A stretch of DNA of 64,000 nucleotides from Primulina eburnea (Eukaryota > Streptophyta > Magnoliopsida > Lamiales > Gesneriaceae). The notes under the pieces were generated by a model. That model saw only the letters and a program-made list of their open reading frames with translations. It had not been told where the DNA came from and made no database searches. The DNA is taken from NCBI RefSeq assembly GCF_022965805.1, contig NC_133103.1, positions 32,427,635 through 32,491,634 on the forward strand, given 5' to 3'. Below are positions 24,195-35,100 of the stretch, one piece after another. The translations under genes and the position numbers were made by a program. Within the stretch, counting starts at the first letter, position 1; every line of letters begins with the position of its first letter.

Positions 24195-26061
24195 CAACTT
24201 AGTTGACTAGCAACTAAGCTCTTCTAAGGCAAGAAAGATCTACAAGCTTCCCTCCTCTTCAAGAATTAAGCCCACCACTAACAATGTAAACCCCTTCAAA
24301 TATTGCACTAGAAATATTTGAAGATTTATCAAAAAGAAGTGTGTATTCTCCAACAATTGAAGAACACAAGATGAGAGAAAAATTGAGAGAAAAATAGCCC
24401 CAATATTTCGGCCACTAGGTAGAATGGGAGTGAATGAATTGACTTGGTTGTTGGAAAAGTGGTCTTGCATGCCATGCAATTTTTTAATCAAAAGTAATCA
24501 AAGACCCTTCACCTCCCAAGCATGCAAACCCTAGTGGGCTTGCAACCTTTTGCAAGGCCCATGGACTTTTAATAGTCCCAAACAATTTTGGGCCCAATTA
24601 AACTTTACTTGATTTTACTCAAGCCCACTAGTTAAATAATTAATTCCAATTGGGCTCTACAAGGCCCAATGTTATTTAATTAATCCAACACTTGAATTAA
24701 TTTAATTATTTGGACTCTACTAGGCCCACTAGTGATTAATTAATTCAACACTTGAATTAATTTAATTTAGTCCATAATAATGTTTATGAAAATCACAATT
24801 TTCAAAAACATTACTCACTTGGACAAATTTTAATCTAGGAACATTTCCATAAATTAAAATTTATATTTCTCTCATAGAAGTCATACTTCTATTATACTTT
24901 ACACTTATAAACACATTTATAAGCCGTTCAACACACTGAACTATTTTACTTCTCATCGGGATTTACAAAGCTAGTACTTGTGTGGCCCTCAATGGTTCAT
25001 TGATACAACTAGCCGTGGGTTCACATCTCTATGTGATTCGGACTAAACATGTCCTTATTCGAGCATACCCCAAGTGCTCCATTCTTACTTATCAACTCCT
25101 TGATAGTAAGAACGTCAGAACTCAAGTCTGATAGTACCCAACCAATCACGTTAAACGCCTAGCAGCATCGCTTACGTGATTCCCTAGGTATCACATGATA
25201 GTGCCTGCAAGAACCATTCAATTATGGTTAGCGTACAGTACGGTCCCTTCAACTCATATATCCCGACCGATTCGACAACTATTGGTTTATCGAGAGTTGT
25301 CAATGAATCGATACTATGTGTCATGTTGTGGTTGCATCGATGGTGTAATCTATGAAACCCCTTTCATAATTACCACCGTACTCTGATCAGAGATTTCAAC
25401 CCACACATACATGAAAAACACATAGGATATCCATACCCGTAGGTAAGCGGTGAATCCCCGGCTACAATGCATCGACTCCTATATGTTTCGCCGTAACACC
25501 CAACCTTGTCACCTGATGACCCCATAAGAGTCGGTAAACAAGTCAAAGTGAAACGCTATCACATAGAGTCTCAATGTTGTCCCGGGTCATAAGGACTAAT
25601 GGTGTACAACCATAAACTAGGACTTTTCCACTCGATAAGTGAGAACCACTTGGAAAGTCCTTTATAGAGGGTTGTTCAGTGCACTCAACAAGGAGCACCT
25701 ATCTGCATGCTCGGACATCACAATGTCCCCTACCAATGAAACATGGTACTCACATCGCAGATACTAGTCTCTAACTCGAGCGGCCTATATCCTTCTTAGT
25801 GGCGGCTGAATCGACTAGGAACCGTTTAGAATATACAATATTACAAATATGAGTTTCATGATACTCATCATATGAGCATCTCATATTCTTTCTACTATTT
25901 GTATATTCAAGGACTTTATCTATGCAACTCGCATGGGTATAAAGATAAAGATGCGCCAAATTAATAAATTCAAATATTATTAAAATAAAGATCGTTTAAT
26001 ACAAAGAGTTTCATCGTGAACAGTCGGCCAACACTTGGCTCGACGTGCACCTACTCTAACA
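24195..26061 (-). repeat. 5' LTR of copia element, truncated at its inner end
   Basis: 1867 bp, colinear with 16937-18803 of the left LTR. It lacks the 172 bp that correspond to the U5 end and the adjoining primer site. The outer end (CTCTAACA at 26061) and the TSD are intact, so the loss is internal to the insertion. Confidence 0.88.
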
Positions 26062-26066
26062 GAGGG
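26062..26066. repeat. Target-site duplication, copia (right)
   Basis: GAGGG, matching 16760-16764. Confidence 0.85.
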
Positions 26067-26251
26067 TAGAACCCCGTGAGCGACCACCGCCTCGAGAGGT
26101 AATTAATATGATATCGGGAGGGTCTATAGACGGAGACTCCAATCGTGCTAGGAAAGCCAGCAGTAGAAAATTGGAGAAAATTTAGATTAGTAGCACTAAA
26201 GCACGCTCAGGACCTATGATTTCTTTTCCACCCTAGGACATGAAGGGAATA
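26067..26251 (+). pseudogene. Tat-like gag-protease linker segment
   Basis: Continuation of the Tat polyprotein after the copia insert. In frame it reads PPPREVINMISGGSIDGDSN and RARKASSRKLE, typical of the region between gag and protease in Tat elements, followed by stops and then RDMKGI-type text ending at the solo-LTR insertion site. The segment is short but recognisable, and it proves that the blocks at 15532-16764 and 28182-30420 belong to one element. Confidence 0.8.
26247..26251. repeat. Target-site duplication, solo LTR A3 (left)
   Basis: GAATA, against GACTA at 28177-28181 (4 of 5 identical). Confidence 0.7.
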
Positions 26252-26390
26252 TGTAAAGCCCTAGATTGGATATGAATAGAAAGAAATTGAGAAATGTAAT
26301 GCCTGTGATTCTTGTAGATAGTTGAATATGAAACGCAAGAACAGACGGGGCGAAACGATGCGATAAAATATGAAATTTGGAATGTGCAAC

Positions 26391-26629
26391 ACCGCACCCG
26401 CGGTAGAATTAGACCGCACCCACGGTGCATGAACAGTAGGGTGCCCAAATTTGAGTTTGCAAGACCGCACCTGCGGTCTTAACCATACCGCACCCGCGGT
26501 GTAAGTCCAGTAGGGTTATCGCACCCGCGGTCCCAACTTCACCGCACCCGCGGTCGATGCATTATGGAAAATATTAGAAATGCCGAGGGCATAGCGCACC
26601 CGCGCTCTTAGTGTGACCGCACCCGCGGT
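26391..26629 (+). repeat. U3 cluster of ACCGCACCCGCGGT motifs (A3)
   Basis: About nine copies, same orientation relative to the LTR as in A1 and A2, ending about 50 bp before the TATA box. Confidence 0.87.
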
Positions 26630-26677
26630 GCTGCGTGTTACGAAAAGACAAAGCCATGTGTTATAAATCATGCAAAG

Positions 26678-26686
26678 TATATATAG
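26678..26686 (+). promoter_or_regulatory. TATA box of solo LTR A3
   Basis: TATATATAG preceded by CATGCAAAG, as in the other A and B LTRs. Confidence 0.75.
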
Positions 26687-27296
26687 AGCTGGCTTCATTT
26701 CCTTCTTGCTCAGATGACACAGCCGAGAGAAAGAGAGAAAATGGAAACTTAAAGAAGAAGGAGAAGTCTTGCTCTTGAATTTAGATTTCGCATGATTTAG
26801 CCATCCAAATCATATTCCGAGTTAAGAATTGTGTTCCTTGCTTTGAAAGCTACAAAGTGATGTAAGTATTGTTTAATTCTAGCAAGTTTCACGATTTAGA
26901 TGTTAGAGGAATTGGAATATGATAGTTATATTATGTTCTTGACGTATTGAGCATGATATATTTGTAAACAGATCGAAGAACAGATATCATATGCAATTAT
27001 TATGAAATTCAGCATAGTTAGAAGTACATTATATCGATTTTGAATATGGTTTTGTGCATAGGAGTTGAGTATGAGTTGAGGATGATATAGTGTTGATATC
27101 TGTGAGATTTGGATTGACCGATGTTAAGAATATACGTCGTTATGCCGTCAAATTGTATTGAGATTACGTAGTGACTTGGTTATGTGTGTGGATTAGATGA
27201 GTGATTGATAGATTGTATATCAACATTCCATTTCAGATTCGTCTTGGCGATCGTGACAGCGATTGGACAACGAAAGGTATAGTACATGTTTTGTTT

Positions 27297-27336
27297 GGGG
27301 AATCACGACTCAAATGAGATCACATTTGAGTTTCCC
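27297..27336 (+). ncRNA. CTCAAATG hairpin in A3 LTR
   Basis: CTCAAATG 27309-27316 pairs with CATTTGAG 27323-27330 over a 6-nt loop, extended outside by GGGAA and TTTCCC with an internal loop. Counterparts lie at 5399-5438, about 10245-10285 and about 11818-11860. Confidence 0.6.
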
Positions 27337-27513
27337 AACCAAAATCACATACTTGTTTTATTGTTTATATCTAGATATGATTATGATTGGTTATAGATTT
27401 GTTTATAGAACTTGTATACAAATCTTGCTATGCTTTGTTTACAGATCATGTGGCATTGCATTGGAATGATTATGCTTATTTACAGATTGTGTATTCATGC
27501 ATTAAGATAGGAC

Positions 27514-27676
27514 AGTCTGGAGATCAGGCAGACTACTAGACGTTCGGCGATATCACAGCTTAGGGGAAGATCACCGCCCCTATTGTAGACGCGGATACAG
27601 ATTAGGCCGAAGTCTAGGAATAAGACGGTCAGCACCTCGATTGGGAGGGTAGGTGACAGACAGTGCCGTCTTATTC
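27514..27676 (+). ncRNA. Conserved multi-hairpin domain in A3 LTR
   Basis: H4 AGTCTG 27514-27519 with CAGACT 27529-27534. H2 CTAGAC-G-TTCGGC 27536-27548 with GCCGAAGTCTAG 27606-27617. H3 TAGGGG 27561-27566 with CCCCTA 27577-27582. H1 GAATAAGACGG 27618-27628 with CCGTCTTATTC 27666-27676. H2 and H1 abut, which would allow coaxial stacking. Confidence 0.72.
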
Positions 27677-28054
27677 ACAACGGGATCCCTAGAGTTCTAG
27701 TCGAGTCGAGTCTAGACATGATTAGATTCGCATTGCATGATTATATATGAATGATATTCATATTAGCATGGTTCATGTGTTTAGATTGTTTTAATGCATG
27801 TATACATGTTTATACTGGGATTTGTTCTCACCGGTTTTCCGGCTGTTGTTATGTCTGTATGTGTGCATAACAACAGGTGGGGCAGGATTTGGGTCGAGAC
27901 AGAGATGATCGTGATAGCGTGGTGACTACGGGCGCAGCAGAGGACTAGTGGTCTTTTTATTAGTTTTTGTCCTACTTATAGAAGTAGTTGGTTTGTTTAA
28001 ACCCTAGTTGTACAAGAACAAGACATGTATATTATGTTTGTACGTTGTAAATTA

Positions 28055-28060
28055 AATAAA
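28055..28060 (+). terminator. Poly(A) signal of solo LTR A3
   Basis: AATAAA about 115 bp before the LTR end, in an AT-rich context; the likely polyadenylation signal that closes R. Confidence 0.5.
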
Positions 28061-28181
28061 GAACTTATGCTTGTTTAATTACATTTGATTCAATGTAAAA
28101 GCGAAAAATTGACCCACGTTTTAGAATAATGATCCATTTAATCCCGAGAAAAAGAATTAGAGCCCGGGTCCCCACAGACTA

Positions 28182-28703
28182 GCTAACCCGCATAATGATG
28201 CTCTGGTCATCCGAGCTATGGTAGCCAACTACGAAGTTGCTCGTATCTTTGTGGATTCAAGGAATTCTGTCAATGTTCTGTTTAAAGTGACGATGGATCA
28301 AATGGACTTGGGCGAATACACCATAGAGCCTTTCTCCACAGCTTTGTTTGGATTAACGGGGCATGCTATACATCCCCTTGGAGTCATCAATTGTTATTTC
28401 TCTTTCGGTTATGAGGATACTAGAAAAACCCAGATTGTCAACTTTGTGATAGTTGATGCTCCCTCGTGGTATAATGCTATAATGGGGAAACCAGCCATGA
28501 CCGCTTTCATGGAAATTGCATCTGCTATCCACCAAAAAATCAAGTTCCCTGTGGAAGAAGTTGTAGGAGAAGTCAAGGGGGATCAAAAGATTTCACGGAA
28601 ATGTTATGTGGAAGAAGTAATAGTTGAGCAGAATTCGGCTAAAATTGAACATCCAAGCAGACCCGTATCTATGAGATTCGATATGCTACATCTAATGGAA
28701 TAA
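28182..28703 (+). pseudogene. Tat-like protease region
   Basis: Aspartic protease domain of the Tat element, resuming exactly after the solo LTR and its TSD copy with LANPHNDALVIRAMVANYEV. The active-site region reads IFVDSRNSVNVLF, where Tat elements usually have VDSGSSVNVLF, so the DSG motif is altered to DSR and catalysis is doubtful. It then has MDQMDLGEYTIEPFSTALFG, GHAIHPLGVINCYFSFG and YNAIMGKPAMTAFMEIASAI. The segment is open to the TAA at 28701-28703. Being in frame with the upstream piece when the LTR is ignored, it supports the single-element reading. Confidence 0.85.
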
Positions 28704-29880
28704 GCAATATTGGTTACTTCGGAAGACGGATGTGAGGAACTTATCCTAAACCTTCCGTCCAAAGTCGTAAGGATAGTCTGAACCTTGGAAGAGCCCCTAA
28801 GGGTCCTGTGTTTGGAGAAGAATAAAGATGTGTTCTCTTGGTGTCAAGCCGAGCTCCAAGGGGTTAGGAGGGAAGTGATGGAGCATAAACTGAATACCTA
28901 GGATGATTGCCGACCTGTGATTCAAAATAAGAGGCACTTTGAAACCGAAAAGGATGCTATTATCAAAGAGCAAGTGCAAGATTTATTAAAAGCAGGATAC
29001 ATTCAAGAAGTATATTTCCCGACGTGGTTATATAACGTGGTCTTGGTTCCTAAGTCATCCATAAAATGGCGTATGTGTGTGGACTTTCGTGACTTGAACC
29101 GAGCCTGCCCCAAAGATTTTTATCCTCTCCCGAGGATATATTAATTGGTTGACTCCACGGCATGGGATGAACTTCTTTGTTTTCTTGATGCATATTAAGG
29201 ATATCACCAAATTCCCTTGGAAGAAGAAGATAGAAACAATGTCAGGTTTATCACATCTGAAGGGACATTTTGTTATGTAGTGATGCCTTTCGGATTAAAG
29301 AATGCTGGAGCTACCTATCAAAGGCTTATGGGTAAGGTCTTCAAAAAGTAGATTGGGAAGAACGTTGAGGTATATGTTGACGATATATTAATCATGTCCA
29401 AGGCAGTCGATCAATTTTTGACGGATCTGGATGAAACTTTTCAGACTTTGCGGTAATACAGGTTGAAGCTGAACCCTAGCAAGTGTATGTTTGGTGTTCA
29501 GACGGGGAAGTTTTTGGGGTACATGGTGACTCGCAGAGGCATTGAGGCTAATCAGATAAGGTTCAAGACCTATCTTCTATGGGCTCTCCTCGAAATATCC
29601 AAGAAGTACAACGATTGACAGGGAGGATTGCTGCTCTAGCCCGATTTAGAACCCGATCTGCAGATCGAAGTTTTCCATTCTTTAAGGCACTTCGGAAAGA
29701 TAAAAATTTTGAATGGAATGATTAGAGTAAGAAAGCGTTGCAAGAGCTGAAACTTATCTTAGAGAACTCCCTATCTTGAACAAACCCATCCTTGGAGAGG
29801 AACTCTTTGTGTACTTAGCAGTTACTCCCTAGGCTGCAAGTTCGGTTTTGGTTAGAAGATAGGATGCAGCCATCAACCTG
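28704..29880 (+). pseudogene. Tat-like reverse transcriptase, heavily broken
   Basis: RT of the Tat element, recognisable across frames. Readable blocks include VIQNKRHFETEKDAIIKEQV and QDLLKAGYIQEVYFPTWL (28914-29025), WRMCVDFRDLNRACPKDFYP (29069-29130), a palm region near 29270-29400 with VMPFGLKNAGATYQRLM and VYVDDILIMSK, and the connection domain to about 29880. There are at least six stops or frameshifts (for example near 29143, 29350 and 29455). It is the oldest-looking coding part of this element. Confidence 0.85.
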
Positions 29881-30420
29881 TTTATTTTGTGAGTCATGCT
29901 TTAAAGGGGGCAGAACTCAATTATAATACTCAGGAAAAGTTGGCCCTGGCCGTCGTCATTATGGGAAGAAGTCTGAGGCCTTACTTCTTATCGCATCCTA
30001 TCACTGTCCTCACCAATAGCGTCTTGGGAAAAATCATCTCGCACCCAGTTACCTCAGGAAGGTTCATTAAGTGGGTGACCAAACTCAGTGAATACGATAT
30101 CAAGTTCGAGCCTAGGACGGCTATTAAAGTCCAAGCTTTAGCTGACTTTCTCGCGGAAATTGTTCAAGTATCAGAGGAAGAGCAATGGAAGATCTTTGTA
30201 GATGGTTCTTCTTTTCGGACGGGGACTGGGGTCGGAGTCGTGATGATATTTCCTTGGGGAGAAGAGACCAAGGTGGCGGTAAAATTGAAATTTCGGGCTT
30301 CCAATAACGAAGCCGAGTACGAAGAACTTTTGGTCGGACTAAGGGCTGCCCGAAGTATGGGTGTTACACGGGCCGTCCTCTATTCTTATTCTCAATTGGT
30401 AATACAGCAAAGTAAAGGTA
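29881..30420 (+). pseudogene. Tat-like dual RNase H, cut by T1 insertion
   Basis: Two consecutive RNase H-like domains. The first is the degenerate gypsy RNase H (FVSHALKGAELNYNTQEKLA, YFLSHPITVLTNSVLGKI, QALADFLAEI). The second is the extra archaeal-type RNase H (aRH) typical of Tat elements (IFVDGSSFRTGTGVGVVMIF, FRASNNEAEYEELLVGLRAA). The next aRH motif reads LYSYSQLV, where the family has an Asp (LYSDSQLV), so a catalytic residue is replaced by Tyr. T1 interrupts it at 30421-30425 and the domain resumes at 38252. The dual domain is the best lineage marker for Tat in the window. Confidence 0.87.
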
Positions 30421-30425
30421 AGTTC
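30421..30425. repeat. Target-site duplication, T1 (left)
   Basis: AGTTC, identical to 38247-38251. Confidence 0.92.
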
Positions 30426-32035
30426 TGTAATAGCCGAGCTCGGTGTACGGTACAATTTAAGTTTCGTTTGTTATTTGGGCTATGTGATTAGATGTTTAGA
30501 GTTGTGTTTTGGGCCATAGTATTATTGGTTATTATTGTTCTTGAGGTGTTAGTTGTTGTTGGTTGTTCGTTTCAGAGTTTCGGATCGATTTTAGTTGCGT
30601 TGGTTTTGTTCATTGCCGTAGCAAGAGTGCACCCGCGCTCTTAGAGGAGTGCCCCCGTGATGTACTGTTCATGATTTTGGATTTGGGAGGCCGTAGCATC
30701 ACCGCACCCGCGGTAGTGCAAGGACCGCACCCGCGGTGTGCACCGCACCCGCGTTGCTTGCAGCGCCGCTCCCGCGGTGTTAGTGGTTCAGGAATTGTTT
30801 GGATTGCCGTGAGCTCAGCGCACCCGCGGCCCTTGTGTTGTCGCACCCGCGGTCGAGGTATGGGCGAGATTTTAAGTGACTTTTTGGGAGTTGTTGGCCA
30901 TACCTTACCTTATCTTCTTCCTCCATTCTCGTTTTTCTCTCTTCTTCCAAGGGTTTTCTTCCATTTCAATTGCTTCCTACCTTTGATTCTTGGATTTGTT
31001 TGGATTTCCGACTTGAGATCGAGGTTCTCCGTGGTATAAGGAAGCTTAGGTGAGTTTTTGGTTGAGTTCTATCATGGTTTTTGGTAATGAGATGCTATAG
31101 GTTGGTGTATTGGTTGGTTTAATGGATTATTTGACTTGTATTTTTGGATATAGAGTTGATGTTGGTGTTATTTATGGATTATTGTTGTAGGTGGTGAACC
31201 AAGAGCTTATTTGAGGTGTTCTATTGGGTTGTAAGTGGAATTTCATCCCTTGGCTCACATGATGTTATATGTATTGTGTTTTAAAGATGTTAAAGTGATA
31301 TTCCCTTCAATTGATTCATTGTTATGTATTGATCCCATTGATTATCTATTGGAGGCATTGATGTCTCACTATTGTTAAAAGGGAATACAAGAGAAAATAA
31401 GAGATTGTGAAACGACGGCTTTAAATGCTATTCAGAGTTCAAATGTTTTATTGGATTGATTGAATCATAGTCAGAGCATTGCATGCAATTAGTTGATCAA
31501 CAACCATAGGCTTTTATCCCTCACAGTTATCGATTTATATCGATGGGATATTTGCAACCACAGTCAGAGATACTATTGATATCAATCCAACCAGAGAAAA
31601 GAGAAATACCATCGTATTGCTATCTATTGCTATTGCTATTGCTACAGTTATTGCTATATTATTCATGTTTCAGAGTTGATGGTATTTATGATTTCAAAGT
31701 CATGTTTTACAAAGTATATTGTATCATTGCTATGTTAGAGTTGCTGAGATTTATTCTCATTTCAGTTATTTTCATGTGATGCAGATAAGAGTGACCGACC
31801 AGGACAGTGATCGTGGATGGGGGTCATATGCATACACCGTTGGAAGGAAGATTATTTTGTATCATTTTGGGACATGATCATAAGAATGATTATTTTGTAT
31901 TTTGCATATCATTTGAATGATCATGTATTTATTTTGTAAACATTTTTATGAAATGTATTTTGAAACTCCTTCCATATTTTAAAGAAAATTTTATTTCCGC
32001 TTTGTATTTTTAATGTTATGGGTCAGGGTATCACA
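30426..32035 (+). repeat. 5' LTR of T1 (Tekay-like)
   Basis: Begins TGTAATAGCCGAGC and ends AGGGTATCACA, 1610 bp. It differs from the 3' LTR by about 12 substitutions and one 6-bp indel (near 31740 against 37950), about 99.2% identical by eye. A palindrome cluster lies at 30629-30854. No canonical TATA was found after it. Frames inside (for example 30563-31039) follow the repeats and are not considered genes. Confidence 0.93.
30629..30854 (+). repeat. ACCGCACCCGCGGT motif cluster in T1 5' LTR
   Basis: About nine copies or near copies, in the same orientation as in the A-family LTRs, although the T1 LTR is otherwise unlike family A. Confidence 0.85.
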
Positions 32036-32040
32036 TTTAG

Positions 32041-32052
32041 TGGTATCAGAGC
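32041..32052 (+). promoter_or_regulatory. Primer-binding site of T1
   Basis: TGGTATCAGAGC, exact tRNA-iMet type, 5 nt after the LTR. Confidence 0.95.
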
Positions 32053-32171
32053 GGTGTTCTTCGGACCAATGCATATGACTTCGTCTACTTTCAACTGTCC
32101 GGGTATGTTTTCTTTGCATCTATTTATTCATTGTTATCTATTGATTGGTGTCTTGTGAGCAATTGTAGAGT

Positions 32172-35100
32172 ATGCCACCTAAGAGGAAAGCAGTAGAGGG
32201 GGAGGATAGTTCTTCCTCTAGAGTTGTTGACGAGTTCGGCAAGTTGCTTAAGGAGCAGGCTAAGGTGCATAGCGAGCAGATTCAGCAGCTCATTCGTATG
32301 CAAGGTACTGGACAGGGTAGAGGCCAAGGTAGAGTTCCAGTTGCTCAGGTTGTTGGCACTGATGCCGTCTTTTCTGCTTTCAAGAGGATGGATCCACCGG
32401 AATTCGCAGGTAGCACCGATCCTTTAGTTGCTGTCGAGTGGGTCAAGGCTATAGAGGCGATCTTCGATCATCTCCAGTACGAGGACAAAGACAGGATCAG
32501 TTGTGCCGTTTTCATGTTGGTTAAGGCTGCCCGCATTTGGTGGAATGCAACCAAGGTTGGTGTGACAGTTGCGACATTGAAGTGGTCAGAGTTCACAGAC
32601 TTGTTCTACGACAAGTACTTTCCCGATGCACTTCGAGCGAGGAAGGTTACGGAGTTCTTGGAGCTTCGACAGGGGAGCTTGGATGTCGGTCAGTATATTC
32701 TCAAGTTTGAGGAGGGTTGCTTGTTTGCTCCTTACATTGCTTCCAATGACAAGGATAAAGGCGCTCATTTCATTCGAGGCCTTAGAGCTGAGATTCGTCG
32801 TGATAACAACATGTCCAAGGCTGTTACTTTCAAGGAGATCGTGTCCAAGGCTTTGTTGGCCGAGCAAGATGAGAAGGATATCACCAGAGAGAGGCAGGAG
32901 AGGCACCAAGCTGTTACTCAGAGAGGCCAAGGCTCGAATCAGAGGGGCAGGGATCGTTTCAAGGGCAAGGGCAAGATGGAGTCGAGTCCTAGACCACGGC
33001 CAGTTCCAGTTGATCCCGAGAAGCCACTTTGCCCTAAGTGTGGCAAGCATCATCGAGGAGAGTGCAGATATGGCACTCATTCTTGCTATCGTTGTGGCAC
33101 GGCAGGCCACGTTGCCAAAGATTGTCCACGAGGAGCTAGCCAAGGGAAGGTGCAGGGTCGTATCTTTACGATGACCAAGGAAGGTATTAATCATGATTCT
33201 TCATTGATCTCTAGTACTATTTTGATTTCAGGCAGAGTAGCTACGACTTTGATAGATACTGGTGCTACTCATTCTTTTATGTCTGAATTGTTTTTTAGAT
33301 CTTTGGGTATAGTTCCTTCTATTCTTCCCCTCCAGCTTAGTGTTGTTTTGCCTTCGGGGAACGTGTTGTGCCCGACATCGATTGTGTTGGCTTGCCCCGT
33401 TCGTATTGTTGATAGGGAGGTTTTTGCTGATTTGATTGTCATCCCGATGGTTGCCTTTGATGTTATTCTTGGCATGGATTGGCTTTCGACTTACCGTGCA
33501 GTTATCGATTGTGTTGCTAAGAAGGTGACTTTTGCAGATGATGGCCAGGGAGGAGTTCTCGCCAGCACAGGTACTTCGCTGGTCCTTCCTTTTATTTCTT
33601 GTCTTGAGGCTGAGAAGTTGATGTGTAGAGGTTGTGATGTGTTTCTGGCTTCTATTGTGGATGTGGATAGACTGGTTAAGTTGAATTTAGATGATATCGA
33701 TGTTGTGAGGGAGTTTGCTGATGTGTTTGAGGATGATGTTCCGGGTTTGCCGCCGGACAGAGATGTTGAGTTCGTTATTGATCTAGCTCCAGGTACGGTT
33801 CCTATTTCTAAGGCTCCGTACAGGATGGCCCCTACCGAGATGAAGGAGTTGAAGGCGCCATTGCAGGATCTAGTGGACAAGGGTTTCATTCGACCGAGTT
33901 CTTCGCCTTGGGGAGCTCCGGTCCTTTTTGTCAAGAAGAAGGATGGTTCTTTGCGTCTGTGTATCGACTACAGAGAGCTCAACAAAGTGACTGTCAAGAA
34001 CAAGTATCCGTTGCCACGGATTGACGACCTATTTGACCAGCTCCATGGTGCCACTGTCTTTTCGAAGATTGATCTTCGGTCTGGCTACTATCAGTTGAAG
34101 GTTAGGGAGTCCGATATCCCTAAGACAGCGTTCCGGACCAGGTACGGTCACTATGAGTTTATGGTTATGTCTTTTGGTCTGACCAATGCCCCTTCAGTCT
34201 TTATGGATCTGATGAACCGTGTGTTCAAGCCTTATCTGGATAGCTTCGTCATTGTCTTTATCGACGATATCTTGATCTATTCCAAGACCAGAGAGCTTCA
34301 TGCAGAGCATCTCAGAGTGGTTCTTCAGTTGTTGCGAGAGAAGAGGTTGTTTTCCAAGCTGAAGAAGTGTGAGTTTTGGCTGGATCAGATTTCTTTCCTA
34401 GGCCATGTTGTTTCGATGGATGGCATTGCTGTTGATCCATTGAAGATAGAGGCGATTCAGAATTGGCCTATTCCTACTTCTGTTTCAGAGGTACGCAGTT
34501 TCCTTGGTTTGGCGGGTTATTATCGTCGTTTCATTTCAGATTTTTCCAAGATTGCCCTGCCATTGTCCAATCTGACGAGGAAGACTGTGAAGTTCGAGTG
34601 GTCTTTTGATTGCCAGAGTGCATTTCAGGAGTTGAAGGATAGATTGACGACAGCTCCTGTTCTTTCATTGCCCAGTGGTTATGAGGATTTTGTTGTCTAT
34701 ACCGATGCGTCGAAGAGAGGCCTTGGTGCAGTGCTGATGCAGCGAGGTAAGGTTATTGCCTATGCTTCTCGCCAGTTGAAAGACTATGAGAAGAATTATC
34801 CGACGCATGATTTGGAGCTAGCAGCTGTGGTTTTCGCCCTGAAGATTTGGAGACATTACTTGTATGGCGAAAAGTGTGAGATCTTCACAGACCACAAGAG
34901 TTTGAAGTATATGTTCTCTCAGAAAGAGCTCAATATGCGACAGAGGAGGTGGTTAGAGCTTGTCAAAGATTATGATGTGACTATCAGTTACCACCCAGGG
35001 AAGGCGAACGTTGTGGCAGATGCGTTGAGTCGCAAATCGAGTGCTTCTTTGAGTTCTTTGATTCAGAGGCCATTGTTGATGGATTTGCAGCGAGAGGATA

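Larger units (their letters stand above)
26252..28176 (+). repeat. Solo LTR of family A (A3)
   Basis: Begins TGTAAAGCCCTAGA, ends GGGTCCCCACA, 1925 bp, plus orientation. It lies between Tat linker and Tat protease with no internal region, so it is a solo LTR left by LTR-LTR recombination. Internal order: U3 cluster 26391-26629, TATA 26678-26686, CTCAAATG hairpin 27297-27336, multi-hairpin domain 27514-27676, AATAAA 28055-28060. From the TATA to the AATAAA the transcribed repeat (R) would be about 1.35 kb, which is long. Confidence 0.88.

Noticed and set aside
26391..26629. CRISPR-like array of short spaced repeats
   Set aside because: Repeats are 14 bp, spacing is irregular, spacers are unrelated in length, and the context is a plant LTR.
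27514..27676. Hammerhead ribozyme as in plant retrozymes
   Set aside because: I could not find the CUGAUGA and GAAA core in the structured LTR domains.
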